Source: Vibrio sp. HA2012 (GTDB lineage Bacteria; Pseudomonadota; Gammaproteobacteria; Enterobacterales; Vibrionaceae). From it: a DNA stretch of 64,000 bases. Numbering within the stretch: position 1 is the first letter of the stretch; the number at the start of each line of letters is the position of its first letter. The notes beneath the pieces are model-generated. The model saw only the letters and a program-made list of their open reading frames with translations. It was not told the DNA's origin and searched no databases. The DNA is taken from NCBI RefSeq assembly GCF_002812955.1, contig NZ_PFXK01000007.1:62001-126000 (forward strand), read 5' to 3'. Positions 49,598 through 58,260 of this stretch are shown here, one piece after another. The position numbers and the translations under genes are program-made.

Positions 49598-50776
49598 CTA
49601 ATTTACATTACTTAGTCGAAAATCCTTTGGTGTCTGATTGAAGGTTTTTTTAAATACACTATACATATACTGTAATGACGGATACCCACAGATATCAGCG
49701 ATTTCCTGAATGGGAAGTTCAGTAGCAGCAAGTAAGCTTTTGGCTTTATGTAGTTTAGCATTATGTATTTCTTGATGAATTGTATGTCCTCTTTCTTCTT
49801 TAAATCGCGTCTCCATATTCGAACGCGAAATTCCAACATAATCTAATACTTGTTCCACTTTTATTCCCCTAAAAGCATTTTGGCGAATATAGTGCATAGC
49901 CTGTATTACATATGGATCGTTAAGCGCCTGAAAGTCACTGCTCTGTCGTTGATATACTTTCGTGGGAGGAACTAATTTCCGTACATGCCGAGTCACAGTA
50001 TCCGGTTCATCTTTTGTTAACAGCTGATGCAATAATTTCGCAGCCTGATGCCCCATTGACTTACAACCTTGTCCAACCGAACTCAGAGAAACCCGAGTTA
50101 GATAGCGAGCTAACTCTTCATTATCAATACCGATAACGGCTATTTTATCGGGAACCATTAGATTAAGATGCTCGCATGCTTGCAACAAATGTCTCGCTCG
50201 TGCATCAGTTACAGCAATAATACCAGTTGGAGTAGGTAGACGCTGAATCCAATCGGCTAACCGATTCATATCGTACTGCCAACTCTGATGTGAAGTTTCA
50301 TTACCCAGATAAACAGCTCCATTGTATCCCTCTCGAGCTACAATTGTTTCAAATGCCTTTTTTCTTTCCGTAGCCCATCGCTGATAATTTTTATCCGGCA
50401 ATCCGTAAAAAGCAAAATTTTGAATTCCCTTAGATTTCAGATGCTCAAAAGCCATTTCTACAATTGCTACATTATCCGTAGCAATGTAAGGAACATCCGG
50501 ATAATCCACCTCATTCTGATAAGATCCGCCCACACCAACGACTGGAATACCGGTATGAGACAGCCGTTTTATGACTTCAGGGTTATCAAAATCCGCAATT
50601 ATTCCATCACCGCTCCAGTTAGAAAAACTGTCTAAGTTTGTAGTAAAATCATCTTCCAGAAAAATATCCCAGTTACATTGACTGGCTTGCAAATATTCTC
50701 CAATACCTTCAATAACTTGTCGGTCATAAACTTTATTAGCATTAAAGAGTAGGGAAATCCTATATTTTGTGTTCAT
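49598..50776 (-). CDS. xylR: Xylose operon regulator XylR
   Basis: The 392-residue protein has an N-terminal sugar-binding domain of the LacI/periplasmic-binding fold (RISLLFNANKVYDRQVIEGI, FYGLPDKNYQRWATERKKAF, VIGIDNEELARYLTRVSLSS). The C-terminal AraC-type double HTH is also clear (VEQVLDYVGISRSNMETRFK, LPIQEIADICGYPSLQYMYS). This is the E. coli XylR layout: D-xylose-dependent activator of xyl genes. It is divergent from xylB (156 bp apart). AGAGGAGGGG precedes the ATG. A CRP-like site and a motif shared with xylA lie in the intergenic DNA. Confidence 0.96.
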   Translation of the reverse strand: MNTKYRISLLFNANKVYDRQVIEGIGEYLQASQCNWDIFLEDDFTTNLDSFSNWSGDGIIADFDNPEVIKRLSHTGIPVVGVGGSYQNEVDYPDVPYIATDNVAIVEMAFEHLKSKGIQNFAFYGLPDKNYQRWATERKKAFETIVAREGYNGAVYLGNETSHQSWQYDMNRLADWIQRLPTPTGIIAVTDARARHLLQACEHLNLMVPDKIAVIGIDNEELARYLTRVSLSSVGQGCKSMGHQAAKLLHQLLTKDEPDTVTRHVRKLVPPTKVYQRQSSDFQALNDPYVIQAMHYIRQNAFRGIKVEQVLDYVGISRSNMETRFKEERGHTIHQEIHNAKLHKAKSLLAATELPIQEIADICGYPSLQYMYSVFKKTFNQTPKDFRLSNVN

Positions 50777-50818
50777 AACTACCCCTCCTCTGGCAAGTTA
50801 TAGCAATCTGTACCATGT

Positions 50819-50840
50819 GTTTGTGATAAAACTCAAACAG
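50819..50840. promoter_or_regulatory. CRP-like site between xylR and xylB
   Basis: TGTGA-TAAAAC-TCAAA matches the CRP consensus TGTGA-N6-TCACA at nine of ten positions, about 100 bp before xylB. Cyclic-AMP control of xylose genes is known in enteric bacteria and inferred here. Confidence 0.55.
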
Positions 50841-50864
50841 ATAAAATCTATAAATACAGTAATC

Positions 50865-50880
50865 AAAAAACGTAATTGAG
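50865..50880 (+). promoter_or_regulatory. Shared motif upstream of xylB (candidate XylR half site)
   Basis: AAAAAACGTAATTGAG, 68 bp before the xylB start, recurs as AAAAAACGCAATTGAA 78 bp before xylA. The matching position and orientation suggest a XylR activation site. Confidence 0.5.
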
Positions 50881-50932
50881 ACTATCCATTCACCCCTTGA
50901 TCATATAACCCACTATCAAATGAGGTATTAGT

Positions 50933-52387
50933 ATGTTTATTGGAATCGATTTAGGCACATCCGGAGTCAAAGTTATTGTACTAAACAGACAGGGGAAAAT
51001 TCTAGAAAATGTAACAAAACCACTAACTATATCTCGTCCAAAACCTTTATGGTCAGAACAAAACCCAAATGACTGGTGGAAGGCGACTTGTAATGCTATG
51101 GATGAGCTAGCTAAAATAACAGATTTATCACTAATTGAATCTATCGGTTTATCTGGGCAAATGCATGGAGCTGTCACATTAGACCCAAGCGGCAATATTA
51201 TCCGTCCAGCAATTTTATGGAATGATGGACGGTGCAGCCACGAATGTGACTTACTTGAAACGATAGTGCCAAATAGCCGAACCATTACCGGTAATATTAT
51301 GATGCCCGGATTTACGGCTCCCAAAATAAAATGGCTGGAACGACATGAACCGAATAACCACGCTAATATTGCTAAGGTTCTGTTACCTAAAGATTATCTA
51401 CGTTTTAAGCTTAGTGGAGATTTCGCTTCAGACATGTCAGATTCTGCCGGTACTATGTGGCTGGATATTGAGTCCCGCACCTGGAATGATGAGTTACTTC
51501 AGGCATCCGGATTGACTCAAGACAATATGCCTAAGCTTTATGAAGGCAGTGAAGTTACCGGTTATCTTTACGAAAACTTAGCATCTCGCTGGGGAATGAA
51601 ACAAGTCCCTATCGTGGCAGGAGCCGGTGATAACGCAGCAGGAGCTATTGGTGTGGGTGTCACTAAACCAGGAGAAGCAATGCTTTCATTGGGTACTTCG
51701 GGTGTCTATTTTGCTGTTAGTGATGGAATGGTGGTTAATACTGAGTCAGCACTTCACAGCTTCTGTCACGCACTACCAAAAACGTGGCATGGTATGTCTG
51801 TAATACTCAGTGCCGCATCCTGTCTTGACTGGGTAGTGAAACTAACAGGAAAACAGAATGTTGCCGAATTATTAGAAGACGCAGAGAAAAACAGTAACCC
51901 TGATTCAGAGGTTATCTTTTTACCTTATTTATCAGGAGAACGAACCCCTCATAACGATCCAAATGCAAAGGGAATTTTTTGGGGAATGACGCATGAAACT
52001 TCCGGTTCTGATTTAGCGGTAGCGGTATTACAAGGTGTAGGATTTGCTTTTGCTGACGGTTTTGCTGCTGTTCATGACGTTGGGATAATACCCAATGAAA
52101 TTTCGTTAATTGGTGGTGGTGCCAGGAGCCCTTACTGGCGACAAATGCTGGCAGATATCACCGGCATAAAACTCATGTTCAGAGAAGGAGGAGAAGTAGG
52201 ACCGGCTCTTGGCGCAGCTCGTTTAGCCAGGCTTGCGATTGATAATTCCCTACCAATCCATGAGATATGTACAGTTCCTGATCTTATCCAGTCTCATACA
52301 CCCGACCCTCTGGAGAATGAAAAATATCAGCAAAAATATGTCAAATATCGACGTATTTATCAACAACTAAAATCTATCAGTCAATAA
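50933..52387 (+). CDS. xylB: Xylulokinase
   Basis: The 484-residue FGGY-family kinase phosphorylates D-xylulose to xylulose-5-phosphate for the pentose phosphate pathway. It shows the N-terminal phosphate motif MFIGIDLGTSGVKVIVLN, SGQMHGAVTLD, and the catalytic Asp and ATP-site region VAGAGDNAAGAIGVGV...LSLGTSG. The C-terminal ISLIGGGARSPYWRQMLADI is the second family signature. It is usually in an operon with xylA, but here it stands alone, 4.2 kb away, with its own promoter region and terminator. Confidence 0.96.
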   Translation: MFIGIDLGTSGVKVIVLNRQGKILENVTKPLTISRPKPLWSEQNPNDWWKATCNAMDELAKITDLSLIESIGLSGQMHGAVTLDPSGNIIRPAILWNDGRCSHECDLLETIVPNSRTITGNIMMPGFTAPKIKWLERHEPNNHANIAKVLLPKDYLRFKLSGDFASDMSDSAGTMWLDIESRTWNDELLQASGLTQDNMPKLYEGSEVTGYLYENLASRWGMKQVPIVAGAGDNAAGAIGVGVTKPGEAMLSLGTSGVYFAVSDGMVVNTESALHSFCHALPKTWHGMSVILSAASCLDWVVKLTGKQNVAELLEDAEKNSNPDSEVIFLPYLSGERTPHNDPNAKGIFWGMTHETSGSDLAVAVLQGVGFAFADGFAAVHDVGIIPNEISLIGGGARSPYWRQMLADITGIKLMFREGGEVGPALGAARLARLAIDNSLPIHEICTVPDLIQSHTPDPLENEKYQQKYVKYRRIYQQLKSISQ

Positions 52388-52399
52388 TACAGAATAAAT

Positions 52400-52429
52400 A
52401 TAAAGCCATCTTTTTTACGATGGCTTTAT
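52400..52429 (+). terminator. Intrinsic terminator of xylB
   Basis: ATAAAGCCATC and GATGGCTTTAT form an 11-bp perfect stem with an 8-base loop, followed by TATCT. It lies 13 bp after the xylB stop. Confidence 0.8.
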
Positions 52430-52476
52430 TATCTAAAAAATTAATTTTATTATTCGAAAAATTACACCATTTTATA

Positions 52477-52509
52477 ATTAAAAAGTTCCAAAGAATATAA
52501 ATTTGGAAC
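52477..52509 (-). terminator. Intrinsic terminator of the GPH transporter gene
   Basis: GTTCCAAA and TTTGGAAC (52485-52509) form a stem that is followed on the minus strand by TTTTTAATTAT. It lies 15 bp after the transporter stop. Confidence 0.83.
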
Positions 52510-52523
52510 CCTATATTTAAAAA

Positions 52524-53966
52524 CTATGCTGTAACGTTTTCTTTTACTGTCTGTGCCACTGGCTCACCAATTTCATCGCAGAAACGACCATGTTCCAAGT
52601 CATATATGATATTTTTCACTTTACCTTCAGTTAGATTATATTGTTTTATTTTCAGGTATATACCTGTAATTATATAAAGAATTGCTGGGAATACAGTAAA
52701 TATAATCAAAATACCATCCAGCGTTTCTTGTGTTTGTTTCACAGGCTCACCATCCACCGCACTTTGGAAACCGAACCACGCCAATCCCCAGCCTATCAAT
52801 GCTCCACCTACAGCCACACCTAGTTTTATAGTAAAAATATTTGCAGCCACATTCATACCGGTGATACGACGACCAGTCTTCCACTCTCCATAGTTATTAG
52901 CATCTGTAATCATTGACCACTGTAAAGGACCATTTGCACCTTGCAGTGCCTGTAGGAATAAATATAGACAAAGCGCCACAATCCAGTAATCCCCAGGTAT
53001 AACAAAGAACAACAACCCAGCTAAACCAAGTAAAATATTATTCCATATAGATAGTTGAATCTTACAAAAACGATCACTAAATGGTTTAACAATAATACTT
53101 CCAAACATACTAAATATCGTTGTTCCAAGTAAGAAGTATGATGCAATATCTGCACCTTTATTTAAAATATAAGTAACATAATAAATAATCATACCCGCTC
53201 GAATAACTAAAGATACCAGCATAGTGAAGTTGTACACCGCGAGAATACGCCATTGATCATTTTTAACCAATATTTTCAGATCTCGAATGATGTCCATATT
53301 TTCTTCTTTTATAGGCTGAACTCGTTCTTTAGTAAATGCAAAGCAGAACAGAAACATTAAACAACCAATCCCACCAAAAATTGTCATCGCCAATTGAATA
53401 CCAGCAGCACGGTCACCCGGCGATAAATAATCAGCCAACGGTAGGATAGCAGCTGTCCCCAATGCTCCACCAATCGGTGCAATAGCAAAGCGATACGATT
53501 GAAGTGACATATTTTCTTTGGGCGCACCAGTAATTGCTGCACCTAAAGAACAATAAGGAATATTAATAGCTGTATACATTAATGTCATAAATACATAAGT
53601 TGTGACAGCAAAAATAATTTTTCCCGTTTCATCGTAATCCGGAACCGTATATACCAATATAGTACTAATAGCGAATGGTATACTTATAATTAGCAAATAT
53701 GGTCTGAAACGTCCCCAACGAGTGACCGTATTATCAGCAATTGCTCCCATAATCGGGTCAGTAAATGCATCAAGTAAACGCACTGCTAAAAACATCGTTC
53801 CCATAATAGCCGGAGATAGACCATAAATATCCGTATAAAAATAGGCTAATATTGCGACACAAGAATCGAATACTATATGGCTAGCAGCATCCCCCATACC
53901 GTAGCCAATTTTTTCTTTAGCCGAAATTTTTTCTGTTATTTGTGTAGGTTGGATTAAACTATTCAT
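52524..53966 (-). CDS. GPH-family sodium/proton symporter for xylosides (YicJ/XynP-like)
   Basis: The 480-residue membrane protein has 12 TM helices and the GPH (glycoside-pentoside-hexuronide) family pattern: EKIGYGMGDAASHIVFDS, FTDPIMGAIADNTVTRWGRFRPYLL, and MYTAINIPYCSLGAAIT. It imports glycosides with a cation. It lies 13 bp behind yicI in the same transcript, as yicJ does in E. coli, so alpha-xylosides such as isoprimeverose are likely substrates. No xylFGH or xylE is in the window. ATG 53966 follows AAAAGGA. Confidence 0.9.
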   Translation of the reverse strand: MNSLIQPTQITEKISAKEKIGYGMGDAASHIVFDSCVAILAYFYTDIYGLSPAIMGTMFLAVRLLDAFTDPIMGAIADNTVTRWGRFRPYLLIISIPFAISTILVYTVPDYDETGKIIFAVTTYVFMTLMYTAINIPYCSLGAAITGAPKENMSLQSYRFAIAPIGGALGTAAILPLADYLSPGDRAAGIQLAMTIFGGIGCLMFLFCFAFTKERVQPIKEENMDIIRDLKILVKNDQWRILAVYNFTMLVSLVIRAGMIIYYVTYILNKGADIASYFLLGTTIFSMFGSIIVKPFSDRFCKIQLSIWNNILLGLAGLLFFVIPGDYWIVALCLYLFLQALQGANGPLQWSMITDANNYGEWKTGRRITGMNVAANIFTIKLGVAVGGALIGWGLAWFGFQSAVDGEPVKQTQETLDGILIIFTVFPAILYIITGIYLKIKQYNLTEGKVKNIIYDLEHGRFCDEIGEPVAQTVKENVTA

Positions 53967-53979
53967 CAAATTATTCCTT

Positions 53980-56307
53980 TTATGCTTCTAAATTAATTTG
54001 GAAGCGACATATCTCAGCTTTTGTTATTGATTCCAATGAAACCCTGTCGCCTTGAATAATACCAGGTATACTTAAAGACGATGGTTTTAGTCCATGTAAA
54101 TATAAAGTTAAATTTTTTATTTCGCCTTCAATAGTTACTTCTAACTCTGTTAAATTACGTGTCACACAAACATTAACTTCTTTTTTATTATCAGAATTGA
54201 TAATTTTGCTGTGTGCTGTACATCCTTCAGATAATTGATATAAATGAAATTGTGCATTTGCAATAAAATCATAGTCAACTTCAGTCTGATTAATGCTAGA
54301 AGCCAATAAAGTATTAGGTCGAACATACAAAGGTAAACTCATAAAATCATAAGTTTCTTTATGCCATTTTCCACCCTTAACTACTTTTCCTGTGAGTAAA
54401 TGAGTCCATTCCCCTTCAGGCAAATAATAACTAACATCGCCTTTTTCACTGAAAACTGGAGCAACTAATAAACTATCACCAAGCATATATTGAAGATCCA
54501 AGGTGTGTGTTGTGAGATCATTTTCAAACTCAAGCCACATTGCACGCATCATCGGTATGCCAGTCTCTTTGGCTTGATGAGCCATGGAGTACAAATAAGG
54601 CATCAGATTTGCCTTCAATTTAGTGAAGCTTCGCACTACATCACAAGATTCTTCATCATAAGCCCATGGCACACGGTAAGATTTACTGCCATGCAAACGA
54701 CTATGACTTGAAAGTAAACCAAAAGCACACCAACGTTTATACAAATGAGCTGGTGCCGTATTTTCAAAACCGCCGATGTCATGACTCCAGAAGCCAAAAC
54801 CAGACAGACCTAAAGAGAGTCCGCCACGTAAACTTTCAGCCATGGATTCATAAGTTGCATAACAATCCCCTCCCCAGTGAACCGGAAATTGTTGACTACC
54901 TGCCGTGGCTGAACGAGCAAATAAAGCGGCCTGATACTGCCCTAATTTACGTTCTAAAACCCGGTACACCAATTCGTTATATAAGAAGGTGTAATAGTTA
55001 TGCATTTTCTGAGGACATGCCCCATTAAACCACTGAACGTCCGTCGGAATACGTTCACCAAAATCGGTTTTAAAACTATCAACCCCCATGTCAATAAGTC
55101 GTTCTAGATGAGACTCATACCACTGACAAGCCTCAGGATTGGTAAAATCAACAATCCCCATACCTGCTTGCCAATGATCCCACTGCCACACATCACCTGT
55201 AAGATTTTTAAGCAAATATCCTTTTTGTGCTGCTTCTTCAAATAATGGTGACTTTTGACCTAGGTAAGAATTTATCCAGACACATATCTTCAGTCCTTTT
55301 GCTTTCAAACGCGTTAGCATGGCTTCAGGATCAGGGAATGTCTTATCGTCCCATTGAAAATCGCACCATTGATATGGTTTCATCCAAAAACAATCAAAAT
55401 GAAATACATGAAGGGGTAAATCACGTTCAATCATTCCATCAATAAATGAATTAACCGTAGCTTCATCATAATTAGTAGTAAATGATGTTGTTAACCAAAG
55501 ACCAAATGTCCAAGCTGGTGGTAACCCTGGCCGGCCAGAAATCTGAGTATAATTATTGAGTACATCTTTTCCTGTAGGACCATCGATGACATAGTAGGAA
55601 AGGTATTCACCTTCAACACTGAACTGAACCTTGGACACTTTTTCTGAGGCTATTTCAAAAGAAACATTTTCAGGGTGATCAACAAATACACCATATCCTT
55701 TGTTTGTTATATAGAAAGGAATATTTTTATAAGCTTGTTCTGTACTTGTACCACCATCTTTATTCCAGGTTTCTACTTGCTGGCCATTTTTCACCAAAGC
55801 CGTAAAACGCTCACCAAGTCCATACACTAACTCACCGACGCCAAGATCCAACCGCTCAAAAAAATAATTTTTCCCGGCTTGCTTATCTACTGCATAACCG
55901 GATGATTTAGCGGTTGATTTAGTCACTTCTACACCATCTCGGTAGAAAGTTATTCCCCAAATGTTCTTTGCAATATGAGCTTCTAAATTACCATTCTTGA
56001 CAATGAGGACATCCTCAGAATCAGTTACTTCAAATTCGATATCATATTTTGCTAATTCAAAATGAGGTTTTTTATTTCGCTTACCCTTAAAATGTTCGTA
56101 ACGAACACCAATTACGTTAGCAATAGGAGCCGTTAATGTGATGGTAAAGAGCGGAGAACCAATCTGGTTTTCTCTGATTTTTCCATCGATAGGAGAAACA
56201 TAAATCACAATCTCATTACTTGAAGCAATTTGATACTCAAAGGTATGCACTGGTGATATGAGGTTTAAGTTTTCTTGGATTAACCAGTTACCATCACTGA
56301 TTTTCAT
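53980..56307 (-). CDS. yicI: Alpha-xylosidase, glycoside hydrolase family 31
   Basis: This is a cytosolic GH31 enzyme of about 775 residues, close to E. coli YicI over its full length (MKISDGNWLIQ start). It shows the retaining nucleophile region DSFKTDFGERIPTD, the acid/base region HWGGDCYATYESMAESLRGG, and SGFGFWSHDIGGFE. It releases alpha-1,6-linked xylose from isoprimeverose-type sugars and xyloglucan fragments. ATG 56307 is preferred because AAGGGA lies 6 bp before it and the family begins there. It is first in the operon with the GPH transporter and divergent from xylA. Confidence 0.96.
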   Translation of the reverse strand: MKISDGNWLIQENLNLISPVHTFEYQIASSNEIVIYVSPIDGKIRENQIGSPLFTITLTAPIANVIGVRYEHFKGKRNKKPHFELAKYDIEFEVTDSEDVLIVKNGNLEAHIAKNIWGITFYRDGVEVTKSTAKSSGYAVDKQAGKNYFFERLDLGVGELVYGLGERFTALVKNGQQVETWNKDGGTSTEQAYKNIPFYITNKGYGVFVDHPENVSFEIASEKVSKVQFSVEGEYLSYYVIDGPTGKDVLNNYTQISGRPGLPPAWTFGLWLTTSFTTNYDEATVNSFIDGMIERDLPLHVFHFDCFWMKPYQWCDFQWDDKTFPDPEAMLTRLKAKGLKICVWINSYLGQKSPLFEEAAQKGYLLKNLTGDVWQWDHWQAGMGIVDFTNPEACQWYESHLERLIDMGVDSFKTDFGERIPTDVQWFNGACPQKMHNYYTFLYNELVYRVLERKLGQYQAALFARSATAGSQQFPVHWGGDCYATYESMAESLRGGLSLGLSGFGFWSHDIGGFENTAPAHLYKRWCAFGLLSSHSRLHGSKSYRVPWAYDEESCDVVRSFTKLKANLMPYLYSMAHQAKETGIPMMRAMWLEFENDLTTHTLDLQYMLGDSLLVAPVFSEKGDVSYYLPEGEWTHLLTGKVVKGGKWHKETYDFMSLPLYVRPNTLLASSINQTEVDYDFIANAQFHLYQLSEGCTAHSKIINSDNKKEVNVCVTRNLTELEVTIEGEIKNLTLYLHGLKPSSLSIPGIIQGDRVSLESITKAEICRFQINLEA

Positions 56308-56627
56308 ACATGATCCCTTATTCAATAGATTTAGTCTTATTTTTAATAAAATTCTTATAGTTTCTAATTCAAAGTTAAATTGCTCAAATCAACAATTGAT
56401 TTACGATATTTTTCAAATGTGACCTGAATCACCAATAACTTTTTTCATTTTCAACAATGATAATAAACACCTTAACAATAAGAAATCCAATGCAATAATT
56501 ATGTTCTTTAAGTTGCATCAGAATAAACAATTTGAATAACTCAAATATAAAAAAACGCAATTGAATAATTGATAAATATTCTGAAATATACAAACAATAT
56601 AAAAATGACATTATTGAGGAATATGGA
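56308..56627. promoter_or_regulatory. Divergent yicI-xylA control region
   Basis: This very A+T-rich 320-bp region holds no gene. A good CRP site is present at 56415-56436 (TGTGA-CCTGAA-TCACC). The motif AAAAAACGCAATTGAA lies at 56550-56565 in the same position relative to xylA as its counterpart before xylB. Joint control of both arms by XylR and CRP is likely. Confidence 0.65.
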
Positions 56628-57947
56628 ATGGTCAAATACTTTAAGAATATAGACAAAATTAGATTCGAGGGAACGGAAACAAGAAATCCGTTAGCATTCA
56701 GATACTATGATCCTGAACGTATTATTTTAGGCAAACCAATGAAGGATCATCTTCGCTTCGCGGCCTGCTATTGGCATAGTTTCTGTTGGCAAGGTCATGA
56801 TATTTTTGGTACTTCTTCATTTGACCGGTCATGGGCTCACTCAAACAATCCCATGGAAGCAGCAAAAATGAAAGCAGATGCTGCTTTTGAATTCTTCACA
56901 AAATTAGGTGTACCTTACTACTGCTTCCACGATGTCGATGTTGCTCCAGAAGGTCAGAATTTAACCGAATACACACAAAATTTTGCACAAATGGTTGATG
57001 TGTTAGAGCGTAAACAAGAAGAAACAGGTATGAAACTGCTATGGGGAACCGCAAATGCGTTTTCTCATCCACGCTATATGGCCGGTGCAGGAACGAATCC
57101 TGATCCTAAAGTTTTTTCTTATGCCGCTACACAAATATTCCATGCTATGGCTGCCACAAAACGTTTAAGTGGTGAAAACTACGTTTTATGGGGTGGACGA
57201 GAAGGCTATGAAACTTTACTCAACACAGATCTAAGGCAAGAACGAACCCAACTTGGACGTTTAATGCAAATGGTCGTAGAGCATAAGCATAAGATCGGTT
57301 TTAAAGGGACAATTTTGATTGAACCGAAGCCTCAAGAACCAACCAAGCATCAATACGATTACGATACAGCGACTGTTTATGGTTTCTTGAAACAATTTGG
57401 CTTAGAAAATGAAGTTAAAGTGAACATTGAAGCAAACCATGCAACTCTTGCGGGACATAGCTTCCATCATGAAATTGCAACAGCAACATCACTAGGTTTA
57501 TTCGGCTCTATTGATGCCAACCGCGGTGATGCTCAACTGGGTTGGGATACAGACCAATTTCCTAACAGTGTTGAGGAAAACACATTAGTAATGTACGAAA
57601 TTCTGAAATCTGGGGGCTTTACGACTGGAGGTCTAAATTTTGATGCTCGCCTTCGTCGTCCTTCTATCGATAATGAAGACCTATTCCATGGTCATATTGG
57701 TGGTATGGATACAATGGCACTATCTCTTCTCAGAGCAGCGAAAATGATTGAAGACGATGTATTATCTATGCACGTAGCCAAACGCTATGCCGATTGGAAT
57801 AACGATTTAGGTAAGGCCATCCTTAATGGTGATTTTTCACTTGAGTCTTTAGCAAAGCATGCAACTGAGGCTAATATCCAGCCAGTAAAACAATCTGGCC
57901 GTCAAGAGTATTTAGAAAACATAGTCAATCGTTTTATCTTTGACTAA
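56628..57947 (+). CDS. xylA: D-xylose isomerase
   Basis: The 439-residue class-II xylose isomerase interconverts D-xylose and D-xylulose with two divalent metals. It shows the catalytic [15 protein letters not shown] (His101, Asp104), the metal-binding [31 protein letters not shown], and [20 protein letters not shown]. Its length matches E. coli XylA (440). GAGGA precedes the ATG. It is separate from xylB, unlike in E. coli. Confidence 0.98.
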   Translation: MVKYFKNIDKIRFEGTETRNPLAFRYYDPERIILGKPMKDHLRFAACYWHSFCWQGHDIFGTSSFDRSWAHSNNPMEAAKMKADAAFEFFTKLGVPYYCFHDVDVAPEGQNLTEYTQNFAQMVDVLERKQEETGMKLLWGTANAFSHPRYMAGAGTNPDPKVFSYAATQIFHAMAATKRLSGENYVLWGGREGYETLLNTDLRQERTQLGRLMQMVVEHKHKIGFKGTILIEPKPQEPTKHQYDYDTATVYGFLKQFGLENEVKVNIEANHATLAGHSFHHEIATATSLGLFGSIDANRGDAQLGWDTDQFPNSVEENTLVMYEILKSGGFTTGGLNFDARLRRPSIDNEDLFHGHIGGMDTMALSLLRAAKMIEDDVLSMHVAKRYADWNNDLGKAILNGDFSLESLAKHATEANIQPVKQSGRQEYLENIVNRFIFD

Positions 57948-57964
57948 TACTAATGACACTGTTT

Positions 57965-57996
57965 CGCATATTCCGGCTAAAGTACCGGAATATGCG
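57965..57996 (+). terminator. Strong hairpin after xylA
   Basis: CGCATATTCCGG and CCGGAATATGCG form a 12-bp perfect stem with an 8-base loop, 17 bp after the xylA stop. There is only a weak T-rich tail (ATTATCT). Confidence 0.6.
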
Positions 57997-58260
57997 ATTA
58001 TCTGGAATGGATAGGTATGTTGCAATACACCCCCCATACATTCCGCACCTACTTATCTGCATCGCATTTCTCTTTCCAGATATGGTACTAAAGAATTATC
58101 TTCCGAAATGACAGATTCTCTGTCCTTTACAGCCATTAAAGACAAGAAACAAACACTGACACGCTATGTGTTTGTCTAAAATAACTTTATTCGGATCTGG
58201 CATCATCAGAGATCCACTTCCTATACTGTAAAGAACGATGATCAGAATTCAGGATAAAAT
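57997..58260. other. Gene-free region upstream of the sia-like operon
   Basis: It contains no ORF of note. An inverted repeat, ACAAACAC-N11-GTGTTTGT (58149-58175), lies about 90 bp before the operon start and could be an operator. AGGATAAAAT immediately precedes the first start codon. Confidence 0.4.

Noticed and set aside
56429..56656. Minus-strand 75-codon hydrophobic ORF in the yicI-xylA gap
   Set aside because: The region is extremely A+T-rich, which generates Phe/Ile/Leu-rich frames by chance; it overlaps the CRP site and the xylA start.
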